11,405 bases of DNA from an uncultured Desulfovibrio sp. (GCA_947176055.1 CAMWPE010000061.1:1-11405), one strand, 5' to 3'; numbered from the stretch's first letter, positions 1-7,080 are shown. The notes: generated from the letters alone by a model not told the origin. Program-made: numbers and translations.

Positions 1-887
1 ATATCAACGGCTATCTCGTCGACGCGGAAAATATCTATATCGAAAGCCGCAAGGTCCCGCTATGGGACGCGCCGAAAATAGGCATGGGTAATCAACCCAT
101 AGACGGCGGATATTACCTATTTGACGAAAACGCAAAAAATGAATTCTTGAAAAAAGAGCCAGACGCAAAAAAATACTTTAGAAAATGGATCGGATCGTAC
201 GAATTTATAAACAGAGTTTATAGATATTGTTTGTGGCTGGGAGAAACCGCTCCCGCTGAATTGAAAGGAATGCCGGAATGTTTAAAGATTGTGGAAAAGG
301 TAACCAAATACAGATTAGGTAGCAAAAGCGGGACTACAAGGAGGCTAGCGAGTAAACCTACGCGTTTTAATAGGGAGAACTTACCTAGATCATCATATCT
401 AGTAATTCCTGAAGTTAGCTCCGAGAAACGAAAATACATTCCAATCGGATTTATATCGCCGGATATAATGCCAAGTAATTTAGTTAAAGTAGTTGAAGAC
501 GCAAATTTGTACCATTTCGGGATCTTGACATCAATACTACATAATGCATGGATGCGGCAAACAGGAGGCAGACTAAAAAGCGATTATCGTTACTCTCAAG
601 ATATAGTTTATAACAATTTCCCCTGGCCGGAGGTCGACGACAAGGAAAAAGCGAAAATAGAGGAACTTTCCCGCGAAATACTGGCTGTCCGCGAAAAATA
701 TCAGGAAAGCGGTTTGGCGGATTTGTACGATCCCCTGACCATGCCGCCGGATCTCCTGAAGGCGCATGAGAAACTCGATAAAGCCGTTTTGCGTTTATAC
801 GGTTTGCCCGCGAGCGCGGGGGAGCGGGAGATAGTCGAACATTTGCTGAAACTGTATAAGGAGAAAAGTAGAAAGGCGGAAGAATGA
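1..887 (+). CDS. MmeI/type IIL-like DNA methyltransferase-restriction enzyme, C-terminal part (5' end outside window)
   Basis: The frame is open from base 3, with no stop before the TGA at 885-887, so the ATG at 84 is internal and about 294 C-terminal codons are present. The visible text matches the target-recognition and C-terminal helical regions of MmeI-like single-chain enzymes. It includes GNQPIDGGYYLF, a WIGSYEFINR block, SSYLVIPEVSSE-KRKYIPIGF, HNAWMR-GRLKSDYRYS and IVYNNFPWP, then LYDPLTMPPDLLKAHEKLDKAV near the end. In this family an N-terminal nuclease and an N6-adenine methyltransferase precede this region, and the target-recognition domain sets sequence specificity. Those catalytic parts lie outside the window, so activity cannot be judged. 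The stretch from about 120 to 600 is clearly more AT-rich (about 35-43% GC in hand-counted blocks) than its flanks (about 50%). It could instead be a methyltransferase-only relative that lacks a nuclease. Confidence 0.85.
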   Translation, partial: INGYLVDAENIYIESRKVPLWDAPKIGMGNQPIDGGYYLFDENAKNEFLKKEPDAKKYFRKWIGSYEFINRVYRYCLWLGETAPAELKGMPECLKIVEKVTKYRLGSKSGTTRRLASKPTRFNRENLPRSSYLVIPEVSSEKRKYIPIGFISPDIMPSNLVKVVEDANLYHFGILTSILHNAWMRQTGGRLKSDYRYSQDIVYNNFPWPEVDDKEKAKIEELSREILAVREKYQESGLADLYDPLTMPPDLLKAHEKLDKAVLRLYGLPASAGEREIVEHLLKLYKEKSRKAEE

Positions 888-1028
888 GAAAGACGCTTGG
901 GATGGAGCGAACATCTTGCCGTATTTCTTAACGGCGGGGCGATTCGCCTTTGGATAATTCCGCAGGTCCGGCGAGCCGCGAAACGCAATAGCGCGGCGGT
1001 TTTCGATAGAGAAAGCTTTAAGTCGCGG

Positions 1029-1052
1029 CGATAATTTCCGGGCGGATTATCG
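1029..1052. other. Inverted repeat between convergent R-M genes
   Basis: Arms CGATAAT (1029-1035) and ATTATCG (1046-1052) pair perfectly, and an inner CCG/CGG pair can close around a two-base loop. It lies 15 bases beyond the stop of the minus-strand gene and 141 bases after the stop of the plus-strand gene. It has no T-run, so it is at best a weak bidirectional terminator or mRNA 3'-end structure. The rest of 888-1066 shows no convincing gene. Confidence 0.3.
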
Positions 1053-1066
1053 GGAGCGGTCTAGCC

Positions 1067-4000
1067 TTAAATTTCGACCAGCTCGGCGCTCAAAATTTCT
1101 TCGACTGTCCTATCCAACGCGCTGGAAACGGCCTTATATTTTTTTATCCGGTTCAGCAGGGATTCAAATTTGCTAATTTCCTCCTCCTCCCATACTTTTC
1201 GATAATAATTGTAAGAATACATTTTTGTCCATTGGTCCAGAACCGAATAGCCTCCGATAGACAGGTCGTCGTAAGCGGATAAATCCAGCTCTCTTTCGGA
1301 GTTGTCGCGATAAATGAATTTAAGCGTTGTTCGCCCATCCTTGTTTACTTTTTTCATCCGGGCGCCGGAGGGAATATTAATCTGTACATACCCGGCGGAT
1401 CGCTTTTCCTCGTCGTCGCAGATATAATCCTCGTTTTCAAGACTAGCCAATTCTTTGCCTTTGGCGACGATTTCATCGAATAGCTGTTTGCGCGCCGTAA
1501 GCGGAATGGAGGGGAACTCGCCGTCGGCCCGGTAAAGCTCGTTTTTAAAACGCTCCAGAAACAGGCCCGAGCTCAAAATTCCGTACGCGTAAAAAACCAT
1601 GGCGTCGCAAGCCTCGTCGCCGGAAAGTCCGTAGGCGCTTCGACAGACATTGAGGGCTTCGTCGCTAATGTTGGGCAGCGGCCTGGGATTCCATTTTTTT
1701 TCGCCGCCTTTTTTGTATTCGGGAAATCTGTTGCAGAAGATATGGGCGTTCTGTCGCGCGACCAGGTCGTTGTCTGGCAAATTTTTGCAAAACGCGCAAA
1801 ACCTCGTCGCCTCCCGCGTAATGTCTTCCGGCGCCGGCGCGACCGCGAAGCCGAATACCGCTTTATCCTTAAAAGCGGCCCGCAATTCCGGCCTGGGTCT
1901 TGTCCCGGAACTGGGAAGGCTCCCCAGAATATCCTTGTCCAGCGCGCACCACATATCCAGAAAAGGACGGTATTTGAGGCGTTCGAATTGGCGACGCGCC
2001 CCTAAGCTGCCCAGAGCGGAACGGACTTCGGATGTAAAGACGGACTCTTTGGGAGGCTTTTGAACGCCCGTATACCATTTCTCTTTAATTTCTTCGTACG
2101 ATTTTGAAGGGTCTCCCACATCCTTGCATCGCGCGGCGAGTCTTCCCTGCGAAGCGTGCGTTAGCAAGCTTGTCGCTCCAAGCTTTACGCCGGAGCAATG
2201 CCGCTTGAAAAGCCCGATTTTTGCTTCGTCGCTCGCTATCGGGACAAATCGCGCGTACAATGGATCGCGTTCGCGCCAGGGACAAAAATGGCAATTTTTG
2301 GCGTCATACGGCGCTTTGATCCACATTAGAGCGGAGACGTCGCTCTTGAAAAATTCCAGCTTCTTTTCTCGCGAAAGGGAGGTCGCATCAATGTAGTTTA
2401 TAAAGGGCTCTTTAGGAACCGCTTCCGAAAAAGTCGCCAGCAGTATAGCCCTGCCAGCCTGGATCGGAAATATGTTCGCGGTTCCGGACGGGTTGCGATT
2501 GTCGCTGTCAAATTCTACAACGTATATCTTCGAACAAGTCCCATAAATATATTTCCGAGCGCGGATGAAAGACACGCTCCGCAGGAAACTGGATGGGACG
2601 ACAAGGGCGAAAATCGCGGGCGCGCTTCGTTCCGCCTTGGCGAGAGCCCAGCGCAGAAATTTGACCCATTCGTTGCTCAACTGTTTTTGAGTATTGTTTC
2701 TGCCTTTTCTGACCTCCGGCCTGAAGTCGTCGAGCAGTCCCGTCAATATTTCCCCAGTGTTGGAGTCAACATGTCCTGGCTCATCTTTTGATTTTTTATT
2801 TAATGAATCTGAACAGGGAGGATTGCCAATTATCAGGGTCAAAGGAGGTCTGGAACGCTCGTACGATTCCAGAAGTTCTTGCGAAAAGAACTTCTCCAGG
2901 GCGTTTTTCGTCCCGAAACGGGTCGGCTCGACAAAAGTATTGTCGCCCAGGGCGTTGGTCAAAACCAACCGTATATTTATACCCTCCGCGGCCGGCGAAC
3001 CAAGCAGACGATAAACGGAGATCGCGTAGGGCGCGGGGAGGATTTCAAAGCCGGTAACGCGGGAGTTCTGGGGGAGCGGCAACGTTTTCAGGACGGATTC
3101 GATAAATGTTCCCGTGCCGCAACATGGATCGATTACCCTGCACCCGTCGAAAATATCGCGCCGCATGGCGAGAGCTTCGGTCGACGCGAGTCGACACATG
3201 AAGTCGGCGATCTCGGGCGGAGTCCTCCAGACTCCGAAATCCTCCCGCGTCTCCGGATCGTATTTTTTGAGAAACTCTTCGTATTGAGCGTGAAAATCGG
3301 GATTTTCAATCTGAACTTCGGACAGACGAATATGCGCCGCGATCCCGCGCGCCGTATCGTACCACATGCCAATGTCGCCGAATTTTGATTCCAGCTCCCT
3401 GTCGAGCGCCAAAAACAGTTCCTTGAACGGCGGCGCCTTGGCCGCCCAGATCGCGTATTCGGGCGTTTTCCAGAAGATTCGCAAGGCTTCGGCTCTCTCC
3501 CCGGGGCTCATTTCCGCCTTCGTTCTTCCTACGCTCCTGTGCGCGTAGAGGAGCCCAAAGGATAATATTTGCGCGATAAAGGACGCGAAATTGTCGACCT
3601 TTTTCAGGTTTTTGTCATGATAATCTTCCGCTATTTTCCATAAGCGTCCCAAACCTTCGATTGATTTTCTCTCGTCCTCGTTCTCGGCTTCGTCAGCCTT
3701 CATTCGCAGCAGCGCGATGACGAATTTTTTGAGTTGCCTGGCAAGCTCCGCGAGACGCTCGATAAGTAATTTTTCGGAAATTTGCCTGCTCCGCGGCTCC
3801 CTGAAAAATTCATCGAAAAGTTCCAGTATATCCAGATTCGCGCGCTCTTCTTTCAATTTGAGAGGTTTCCTGAAAAGCGCTTTACGGATCATATCGCCGG
3901 TCGGCGAATAGAGAAAGAACTCTATCCCGTCCGTCAGAATTACCGGATTGCCCAGACCAAGATATTTTTGAATCTGCTCGTCGTGTTTATCAGCTTTTAG

Positions 4001-4270
4001 AGGAGCGTCGGGCGAAAAGCCTTTGGCCTCGATATAGCCGTAGACTCCTTCTGTCCTGTCGTCAAAGCATTTCCAGTCGGGTCTGCTTCGAATCTGCTTT
4101 TTTGGCTCGTAAATAATATTGATATTTTCGTCGTAAGACGCGCAAAGCTTCCGCAGAAATCTATCGAGCGCGGGTCGGTACGACAATTCCTCCGTCGTAT
4201 GCGCCCTGTTTTCCCATATAGCGGTCAGCTCGCTTTTATATTCTTCAATAGCGGAAATTAACTCGTCCAT
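1067..4270 (-). CDS. Single-chain restriction-modification enzyme: PD-(D/E)XK nuclease + amino-methyltransferase + type ISP-like specificity domain
   Basis: This is a 1067-residue protein. Near residues 63-83, R-P-D-W followed by Y-I-E-A-K-G forms a PD-(D/E)XK nuclease core (D65, E81, K83), and an E-x4-YR-x2-L helix precedes it. Methyltransferase motif I is DPCCGTGTF at 381-389. Motif IV is IIGNPPC at 480-486, where Cys replaces the usual aromatic residue. A VVPSSFLR segment and the NIFPIQAG block (599-606) follow, as in type ISP/IIG methyltransferases. Residues of about 640-1067 resemble the type ISP C-terminal specificity domain (NRFPEY, then IGGYSVLDQWTKM near 1005-1017). No helicase motifs are present, unlike LlaBIII-type ISP enzymes, so a type IIG-like cutter is the better description. 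Two CxxC pairs (660/663 and 825/828) could bind zinc. The ATG at 4268-4270 is preceded by GGAGG at 4281-4285 and lies inside the upstream methyltransferase gene, which suggests coupled translation. Target and cleavage activity are unknown. Confidence 0.88.
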   Translation of the reverse strand: MDELISAIEEYKSELTAIWENRAHTTEELSYRPALDRFLRKLCASYDENINIIYEPKKQIRSRPDWKCFDDRTEGVYGYIEAKGFSPDAPLKADKHDEQIQKYLGLGNPVILTDGIEFFLYSPTGDMIRKALFRKPLKLKEERANLDILELFDEFFREPRSRQISEKLLIERLAELARQLKKFVIALLRMKADEAENEDERKSIEGLGRLWKIAEDYHDKNLKKVDNFASFIAQILSFGLLYAHRSVGRTKAEMSPGERAEALRIFWKTPEYAIWAAKAPPFKELFLALDRELESKFGDIGMWYDTARGIAAHIRLSEVQIENPDFHAQYEEFLKKYDPETREDFGVWRTPPEIADFMCRLASTEALAMRRDIFDGCRVIDPCCGTGTFIESVLKTLPLPQNSRVTGFEILPAPYAISVYRLLGSPAAEGINIRLVLTNALGDNTFVEPTRFGTKNALEKFFSQELLESYERSRPPLTLIIGNPPCSDSLNKKSKDEPGHVDSNTGEILTGLLDDFRPEVRKGRNNTQKQLSNEWVKFLRWALAKAERSAPAIFALVVPSSFLRSVSFIRARKYIYGTCSKIYVVEFDSDNRNPSGTANIFPIQAGRAILLATFSEAVPKEPFINYIDATSLSREKKLEFFKSDVSALMWIKAPYDAKNCHFCPWRERDPLYARFVPIASDEAKIGLFKRHCSGVKLGATSLLTHASQGRLAARCKDVGDPSKSYEEIKEKWYTGVQKPPKESVFTSEVRSALGSLGARRQFERLKYRPFLDMWCALDKDILGSLPSSGTRPRPELRAAFKDKAVFGFAVAPAPEDITREATRFCAFCKNLPDNDLVARQNAHIFCNRFPEYKKGGEKKWNPRPLPNISDEALNVCRSAYGLSGDEACDAMVFYAYGILSSGLFLERFKNELYRADGEFPSIPLTARKQLFDEIVAKGKELASLENEDYICDDEEKRSAGYVQINIPSGARMKKVNKDGRTTLKFIYRDNSERELDLSAYDDLSIGGYSVLDQWTKMYSYNYYRKVWEEEEISKFESLLNRIKKYKAVSSALDRTVEEILSAELVEI

Positions 4271-5325
4271 TTCTTCAGGGCCTCCATAAGGCTGGTTCCC
4301 AGAGCTTCCGCCAGTCTGGGCGGGACGGCGTTGCCAATTTGCCGCGCGATTTCAACCTTGGATCCCGCGAAATTATAATCCAGGGGAAATGATTGAAGCA
4401 ACGCGCCTTCGCGGAGCGAGACGCTCCGATCCTGCTCCGGATGCCCGAACATTCCTCGCGAAAAAGAATCGAACCGAGCCGTGATCGTCGGGGCCGGGCT
4501 ATCCCAGCGCATTCTGCCGAACACGTTCCTGTGTCCCATCTTCGCTGAGCTTACGCGATGACAAGGGAGCAATAAATCGTCCGGCAAAAAATCGCGTCCC
4601 TGCCCTTCCTTAAGGCTCCGGATGCGCTTAAGATTGTCTTCGGACAATCGATCCCTGCGATGATGTCTGTATCCGGGATGATCGGTTCCGTCTTCCGGCG
4701 GAGGGGGGAGAAAACCGATGGCCTCCCTGACGGTAACTCGCGCGGAACTTCCCGATGGAAACTTAAAAAGCGGTCCCGCGTGATCCTTTCTCTCGCCGAC
4801 AACGAATATTCGCTTCCTTCTCTGCGGCGTTCCAAACTCCTGCGCGTCCAGCGTTCGCTCGCTAACGAAATACCCAAAGCCGGCCGCTCTCTCGAGACAG
4901 CCTCTTAAGATCTCCCGCCCGCGTCGTCCCATTATGCCCGGCACATTCTCCATGACGAACATCTTTGGCATGATCAAGCGAATGATCTCAAAATAGCGCG
5001 GGACGAGGTTATTTCTTAAATCGGAATCGTCGCCTCTGCGCTGGATGGAAAAACCCTGGCACGGGGGGCCGCCGGCGAGAAGATCCGTCTCTCCAGGCCG
5101 GAGACCTAGCATTTCGAGCATTCGCGGGACATCGAGGCTAACGGCGTCCGCGACTTCGGACAGATGGGCCGGAATATAGGCGGGATTTGAAACTATGGTC
5201 TCTATGGCTTTGGGATCGTTGTCAAAGCTATAAACGATGGAAAATCCCGCGCGGCGTAGTCCCAGGGCAAGGCCGCCCGCTCCGCAAAAACAATCGATGC
5301 ATTTATACTCGCGCTCTTTCGACAA
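4258..5325 (-). CDS. DNA (cytosine-5-)-methyltransferase, second gene of the operon
   Basis: This 355-residue protein has the full C5-methyltransferase motif series in canonical order. Motif I is CFCGAGGLALG (12-22). Motif IV is GGPPCQGFS (85-93) with catalytic Cys89. Motif VI is ENVPG (126-130), motif VIII is PQRRKR (167-172), and motif IX is centred on W274 with PTIT (279-282). Motif X is QIGNAVPP (329-336). The target-recognition segment between VIII and IX is about 100 residues. It should transfer a methyl group from S-adenosylmethionine to carbon 5 of a cytosine. The start is a TTG at 5323-5325. The next in-frame methionine falls after motif I, and GGAG sits 7 bases upstream of the TTG. 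The gene overlaps the preceding methyltransferase by 23 nt and the restriction gene by 13 nt, so it is almost certainly co-transcribed with both. All key residues are intact. The target sequence cannot be read from the protein. Confidence 0.95.
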   Translation of the reverse strand: MSKEREYKCIDCFCGAGGLALGLRRAGFSIVYSFDNDPKAIETIVSNPAYIPAHLSEVADAVSLDVPRMLEMLGLRPGETDLLAGGPPCQGFSIQRRGDDSDLRNNLVPRYFEIIRLIMPKMFVMENVPGIMGRRGREILRGCLERAAGFGYFVSERTLDAQEFGTPQRRKRIFVVGERKDHAGPLFKFPSGSSARVTVREAIGFLPPPPEDGTDHPGYRHHRRDRLSEDNLKRIRSLKEGQGRDFLPDDLLLPCHRVSSAKMGHRNVFGRMRWDSPAPTITARFDSFSRGMFGHPEQDRSVSLREGALLQSFPLDYNFAGSKVEIARQIGNAVPPRLAEALGTSLMEALKKWTS

Positions 5326-6493
5326 GAGAAATCTCCGCGGCTATGGCGAGAGCGAGCGGAGGCGGAACCGCTTCGCCAATTTGCTCGAACTTTTTGCCAA
5401 AACCGCCGCAAAAAATATAACTATCCGGAAAACCCTGAAATCTGGCCGCTTCCCTTACTGTCAGGCCGCGATTTTCCTCCGGATGCGCGAATCGGCCAGT
5501 CGCGGGGTTTCTCGCCGTCTTTGTTATGGTGACGGACGGTTTGTCCCAGGCGACGCGGCCGTAAACGTCCGAAAAGCCTTTGACCCTGTCGAGGCAGGGA
5601 GGACCGACGCCATGGGGACGGCTCCCGCCGTCCGCGGGAACGCGCGCCAGGACGTCAATAGTGGATTGCCTGTGCCTCGAACAGATATGGTATGGATCGC
5701 CGGATTGGCCATTGGCGCGGGGGAGATTACCAATGGCGTCGCGCGCGGTGCGGTATTCTTCGGGCCTCAAGACAGGCTGGGGAAGTTGGAAAGGTTTTCT
5801 GGACGCGACGACAATAGCTCTTCGCCGCGCCTGGGGGACATAAAATCCGGCGGCGTTGTACACGCGCTCCGTTACAAAATAGCCGTTCTGTTGAAATATT
5901 GACCTGGCGCGAGCGTAACGGATCTCGTATTTTCCACGCAGTATTTCCGGCACATTTTCCATGATAATATATTCCGGATTTAATCTCGTCGCCAGCGCGG
6001 CGAAGTTCTCCATCAGGGAATTGCGGTCGTCCTCCTCCTTGCTCCAGTCCTTTTTTCTGTGCGCCGAAAACCCTTGGCAAGGCGCGCAACCGATCGTTAT
6101 GAGCGGCAGGCCGTCTATATACTCGTCGATGGTGGAAACGGAGAAAGTCTCGTTTCGAACCAGCTCCCTGACATCCTTATGCAGCGCGGGGCATCCGAAA
6201 TTTTTCGCGTAGGATTCAAGGGAAACCGGATTTATGTCAATTCCGCACGCGATGTTGAACAGCTCGGGTATTATGGCGAATCCCAAAGAAGCTCCCCCGC
6301 AACCGCAGAAAAAATCGACAACATTAAACATGGGGGCGGAGCGGGCTGGGCGACCAGGCTTCCAGGAAGAGAATCTTTCAAAATACGCGTTAAAAGTATT
6401 ATTAAATTTTCCGGATCCGCGCGTTTCCCCATAGCTTAATAACGGGTATTCCAAATCGCCGGCGATTTTTTCGCGTCTTCCCGAAAGCCCCAT
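5303..6493 (-). CDS. DNA (cytosine-5-)-methyltransferase, first gene of the operon
   Basis: This is 396 residues from the ATG at 6491-6493. C5-methyltransferase motifs appear in order: VVDFFCGCGGASLGF (motif I, about 58-72), GCAPCQGFSAH (motif IV, catalytic Cys139), MENVPEIL (VI, about 178-185), PQARRR (VIII, about 220-225), a short target-recognition region, WDKPSVTIT (IX, about 316-324) and QIGEAVPP (X, about 371-378; E replaces the common N). I chose the ATG at 6493 because AAGAGG lies 10 bases upstream. A TTG at 6532 would add 13 Arg-rich residues. A start at the Met just before motif I (6331) has no Shine-Dalgarno sequence. The chosen start leaves about 54 residues ahead of motif I containing LLSYGETRGSG and FNAYFERFSSWKPGR. 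That text looks protein-like, so the extension is probably real. It differs from the neighbouring C5 enzyme across the recognition region, so the two probably methylate different cytosines. Confidence 0.93.
   Translation of the reverse strand: MGLSGRREKIAGDLEYPLLSYGETRGSGKFNNTFNAYFERFSSWKPGRPARSAPMFNVVDFFCGCGGASLGFAIIPELFNIACGIDINPVSLESYAKNFGCPALHKDVRELVRNETFSVSTIDEYIDGLPLITIGCAPCQGFSAHRKKDWSKEEDDRNSLMENFAALATRLNPEYIIMENVPEILRGKYEIRYARARSIFQQNGYFVTERVYNAAGFYVPQARRRAIVVASRKPFQLPQPVLRPEEYRTARDAIGNLPRANGQSGDPYHICSRHRQSTIDVLARVPADGGSRPHGVGPPCLDRVKGFSDVYGRVAWDKPSVTITKTARNPATGRFAHPEENRGLTVREAARFQGFPDSYIFCGGFGKKFEQIGEAVPPPLALAIAAEISLVERARV
5333..5336 (-). promoter_or_regulatory. Shine-Dalgarno GGAG that decides a TTG start
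   Basis: On the minus strand GGAG is followed by seven bases and then TTG (5325). It lies within the last codons of the upstream methyltransferase gene. It supports a non-AUG start for the 355-residue enzyme, which has no other methionine before motif I. Confidence 0.6.
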
Positions 6494-6502
6494 AGCCTGA
6501 AT

Positions 6503-6508
6503 CCCTCT
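6503..6508 (-). promoter_or_regulatory. Shine-Dalgarno AAGAGG(G) for the first operon gene
   Basis: The minus strand reads AAGAGGG with nine bases between it and the ATG at 6493. This favours that ATG over the TTG at 6532 and over the methionine at 6331, which is preceded by a C-rich stretch without a ribosome site. Confidence 0.5.
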
Positions 6509-6793
6509 TCGCCGCGTTCGTTGGCGTGTCAAGTCGCCGATTCGCTAAATACGCGCGTTCCGCGCATGATTCTTAACGTCCGAAACCAATTTCCCATAAT
6601 CCGTATATTGGCTCCGGCGGAAGGCGGCCGAGGCCTTTTAGACTATCTTCCGCGAGACCGCCGAAGCGCTTCAGCGCTCGTTAACCCGGATTAATGGGGC
6701 CAACGATATATGTTTTCTTAAGATTTAATCGCCTTCATTAGTTTGTTTCTCTTGTTAGATTCGCGGCGCCGGCGCTGATTCCAGATTTTTTTT

Positions 6794-6821
6794 ATTTAAA
6801 ATTACCCCGCTATTAAGTCAA
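6794..6821 (-). promoter_or_regulatory. Candidate sigma-70-type promoter for the R-M operon
   Basis: Read on the minus strand, TTGACT (6821-6816, five of six matches to TTGACA) is followed after 16 bases by TTAAAT (6799-6794, four of six matches to TATAAT). Transcription would start near 6787, giving a leader of almost 300 bases before the ATG at 6493. It is the best match I found in this region, but AT-rich DNA gives such matches by chance. Confidence 0.35.
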
Positions 6822-6850
6822 ATTTTCGTTTACCGCGCGATAAGGCGCGA

Positions 6851-6899
6851 CGGAAACGGAGTCCGCGAGACTTTGTTGGCGTTTCCGCGCTCCGTTTTT
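6851..6899. repeat. Two overlapping inverted repeats upstream of the sigma-54-like site
   Basis: CGGAAACG (6851-6858) pairs perfectly with CGTTTCCG (6880-6887). AAACGGAG (6854-6861) pairs perfectly with CTCCGTTT (6890-6897), which continues into a run of five T (6895-6899). The left arms overlap, so the two pairings exclude each other. The second resembles an intrinsic terminator facing right. As DNA, either dyad could be a binding site for an activator of the adjacent promoter. No rightward gene precedes it in the window, which makes a simple terminator role odd. Confidence 0.45.
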
Positions 6900-6916
6900 G
6901 GGCCCGATTATTGCAT
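6900..6916 (+). promoter_or_regulatory. Sigma-54 (RpoN)-type promoter for flagellin
   Basis: GGGCCCG-ATTA-TTGCAT fits the -24/-12 consensus TGGCACG-N4-TTGCW. The invariant GG (6901-6902) and GC (6913-6914) are exactly ten bases apart, and the -12 block is a perfect TTGCA. Transcription would begin near 6926, about 155 bases before the flagellin ATG. Sigma-54 control of flagellar genes is common in several bacterial groups. I found no sigma-28 consensus (TAAA-N15-GCCGATAA) in this region. Confidence 0.5.
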
Positions 6917-6939
6917 ATCATAATGAATACTCAAAAAAC

Positions 6940-6953
6940 CGGCGTTTTCGCCG
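6940..6953 (+). other. Short GC hairpin in the predicted flagellin leader
   Basis: CGGCG-TTTT-CGCCG is a perfect five-base-pair stem with a four-T loop, about 14 bases after the predicted sigma-54 start. A second imperfect dyad around TTTTCGCGAT/ATCGCAAAA lies at about 6982-7002. Either could act in leader RNA stability or protein binding. Confidence 0.25.
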
Positions 6954-7080
6954 CGACGTTTCCGGGAAATTCCCCCCGATCTTTTCGCGATCAATCGCAA
7001 AAACGCGTCGATAAAAAATATAATATAAAATATATAGCGTAGTGTTTTCGGCTTATGCCTACGGCCGGACTGGAGCGATA

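Larger units (their letters stand above)
6494..7080. other. Intergenic control region between the R-M operon and the flagellin gene
   Basis: These 587 bases separate divergent genes and contain no convincing coding sequence. They hold a candidate minus-strand promoter, overlapping inverted repeats, a sigma-54-like site facing the flagellin gene and a short GC hairpin, each listed separately. There are also two copies of the palindrome AGCGCT two bases apart (6665-6678), and a very AT-rich run just before the flagellin start (7010-7035). I saw no insertion sequence or tRNA. Confidence 0.7.

Noticed and set aside
884..931. A 15-codon reading frame starting at an ATGA overlap with the stop of the MmeI-like gene
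   Set aside because: It ends at a TAA after 15 codons and has no recognisable content; it could be the remnant of a lost downstream gene but nothing supports that.
2879..3388. A 169-codon plus-strand frame inside the large R-M gene
   Set aside because: It lies wholly within a gene with clear nuclease and methyltransferase motifs, and its own translation is Arg/Gly-rich with no domain pattern.
5237..5902. A 221-codon plus-strand frame across the two C5 methyltransferase genes
   Set aside because: It is antisense to well-supported catalytic motifs of both methylases and shows no family features.
6527..6532. A perfect TTGACA on the minus strand just before the first methylase gene
   Set aside because: No -10-like hexamer occurs 16-18 bases downstream, where the sequence is GC-rich and contains the ribosome site.
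7019..7024. A perfect TATAAT upstream of flagellin as a sigma-70 promoter
   Set aside because: There is no -35-like hexamer at the right distance, and the box lies in a low-complexity AT run where such matches are expected by chance.
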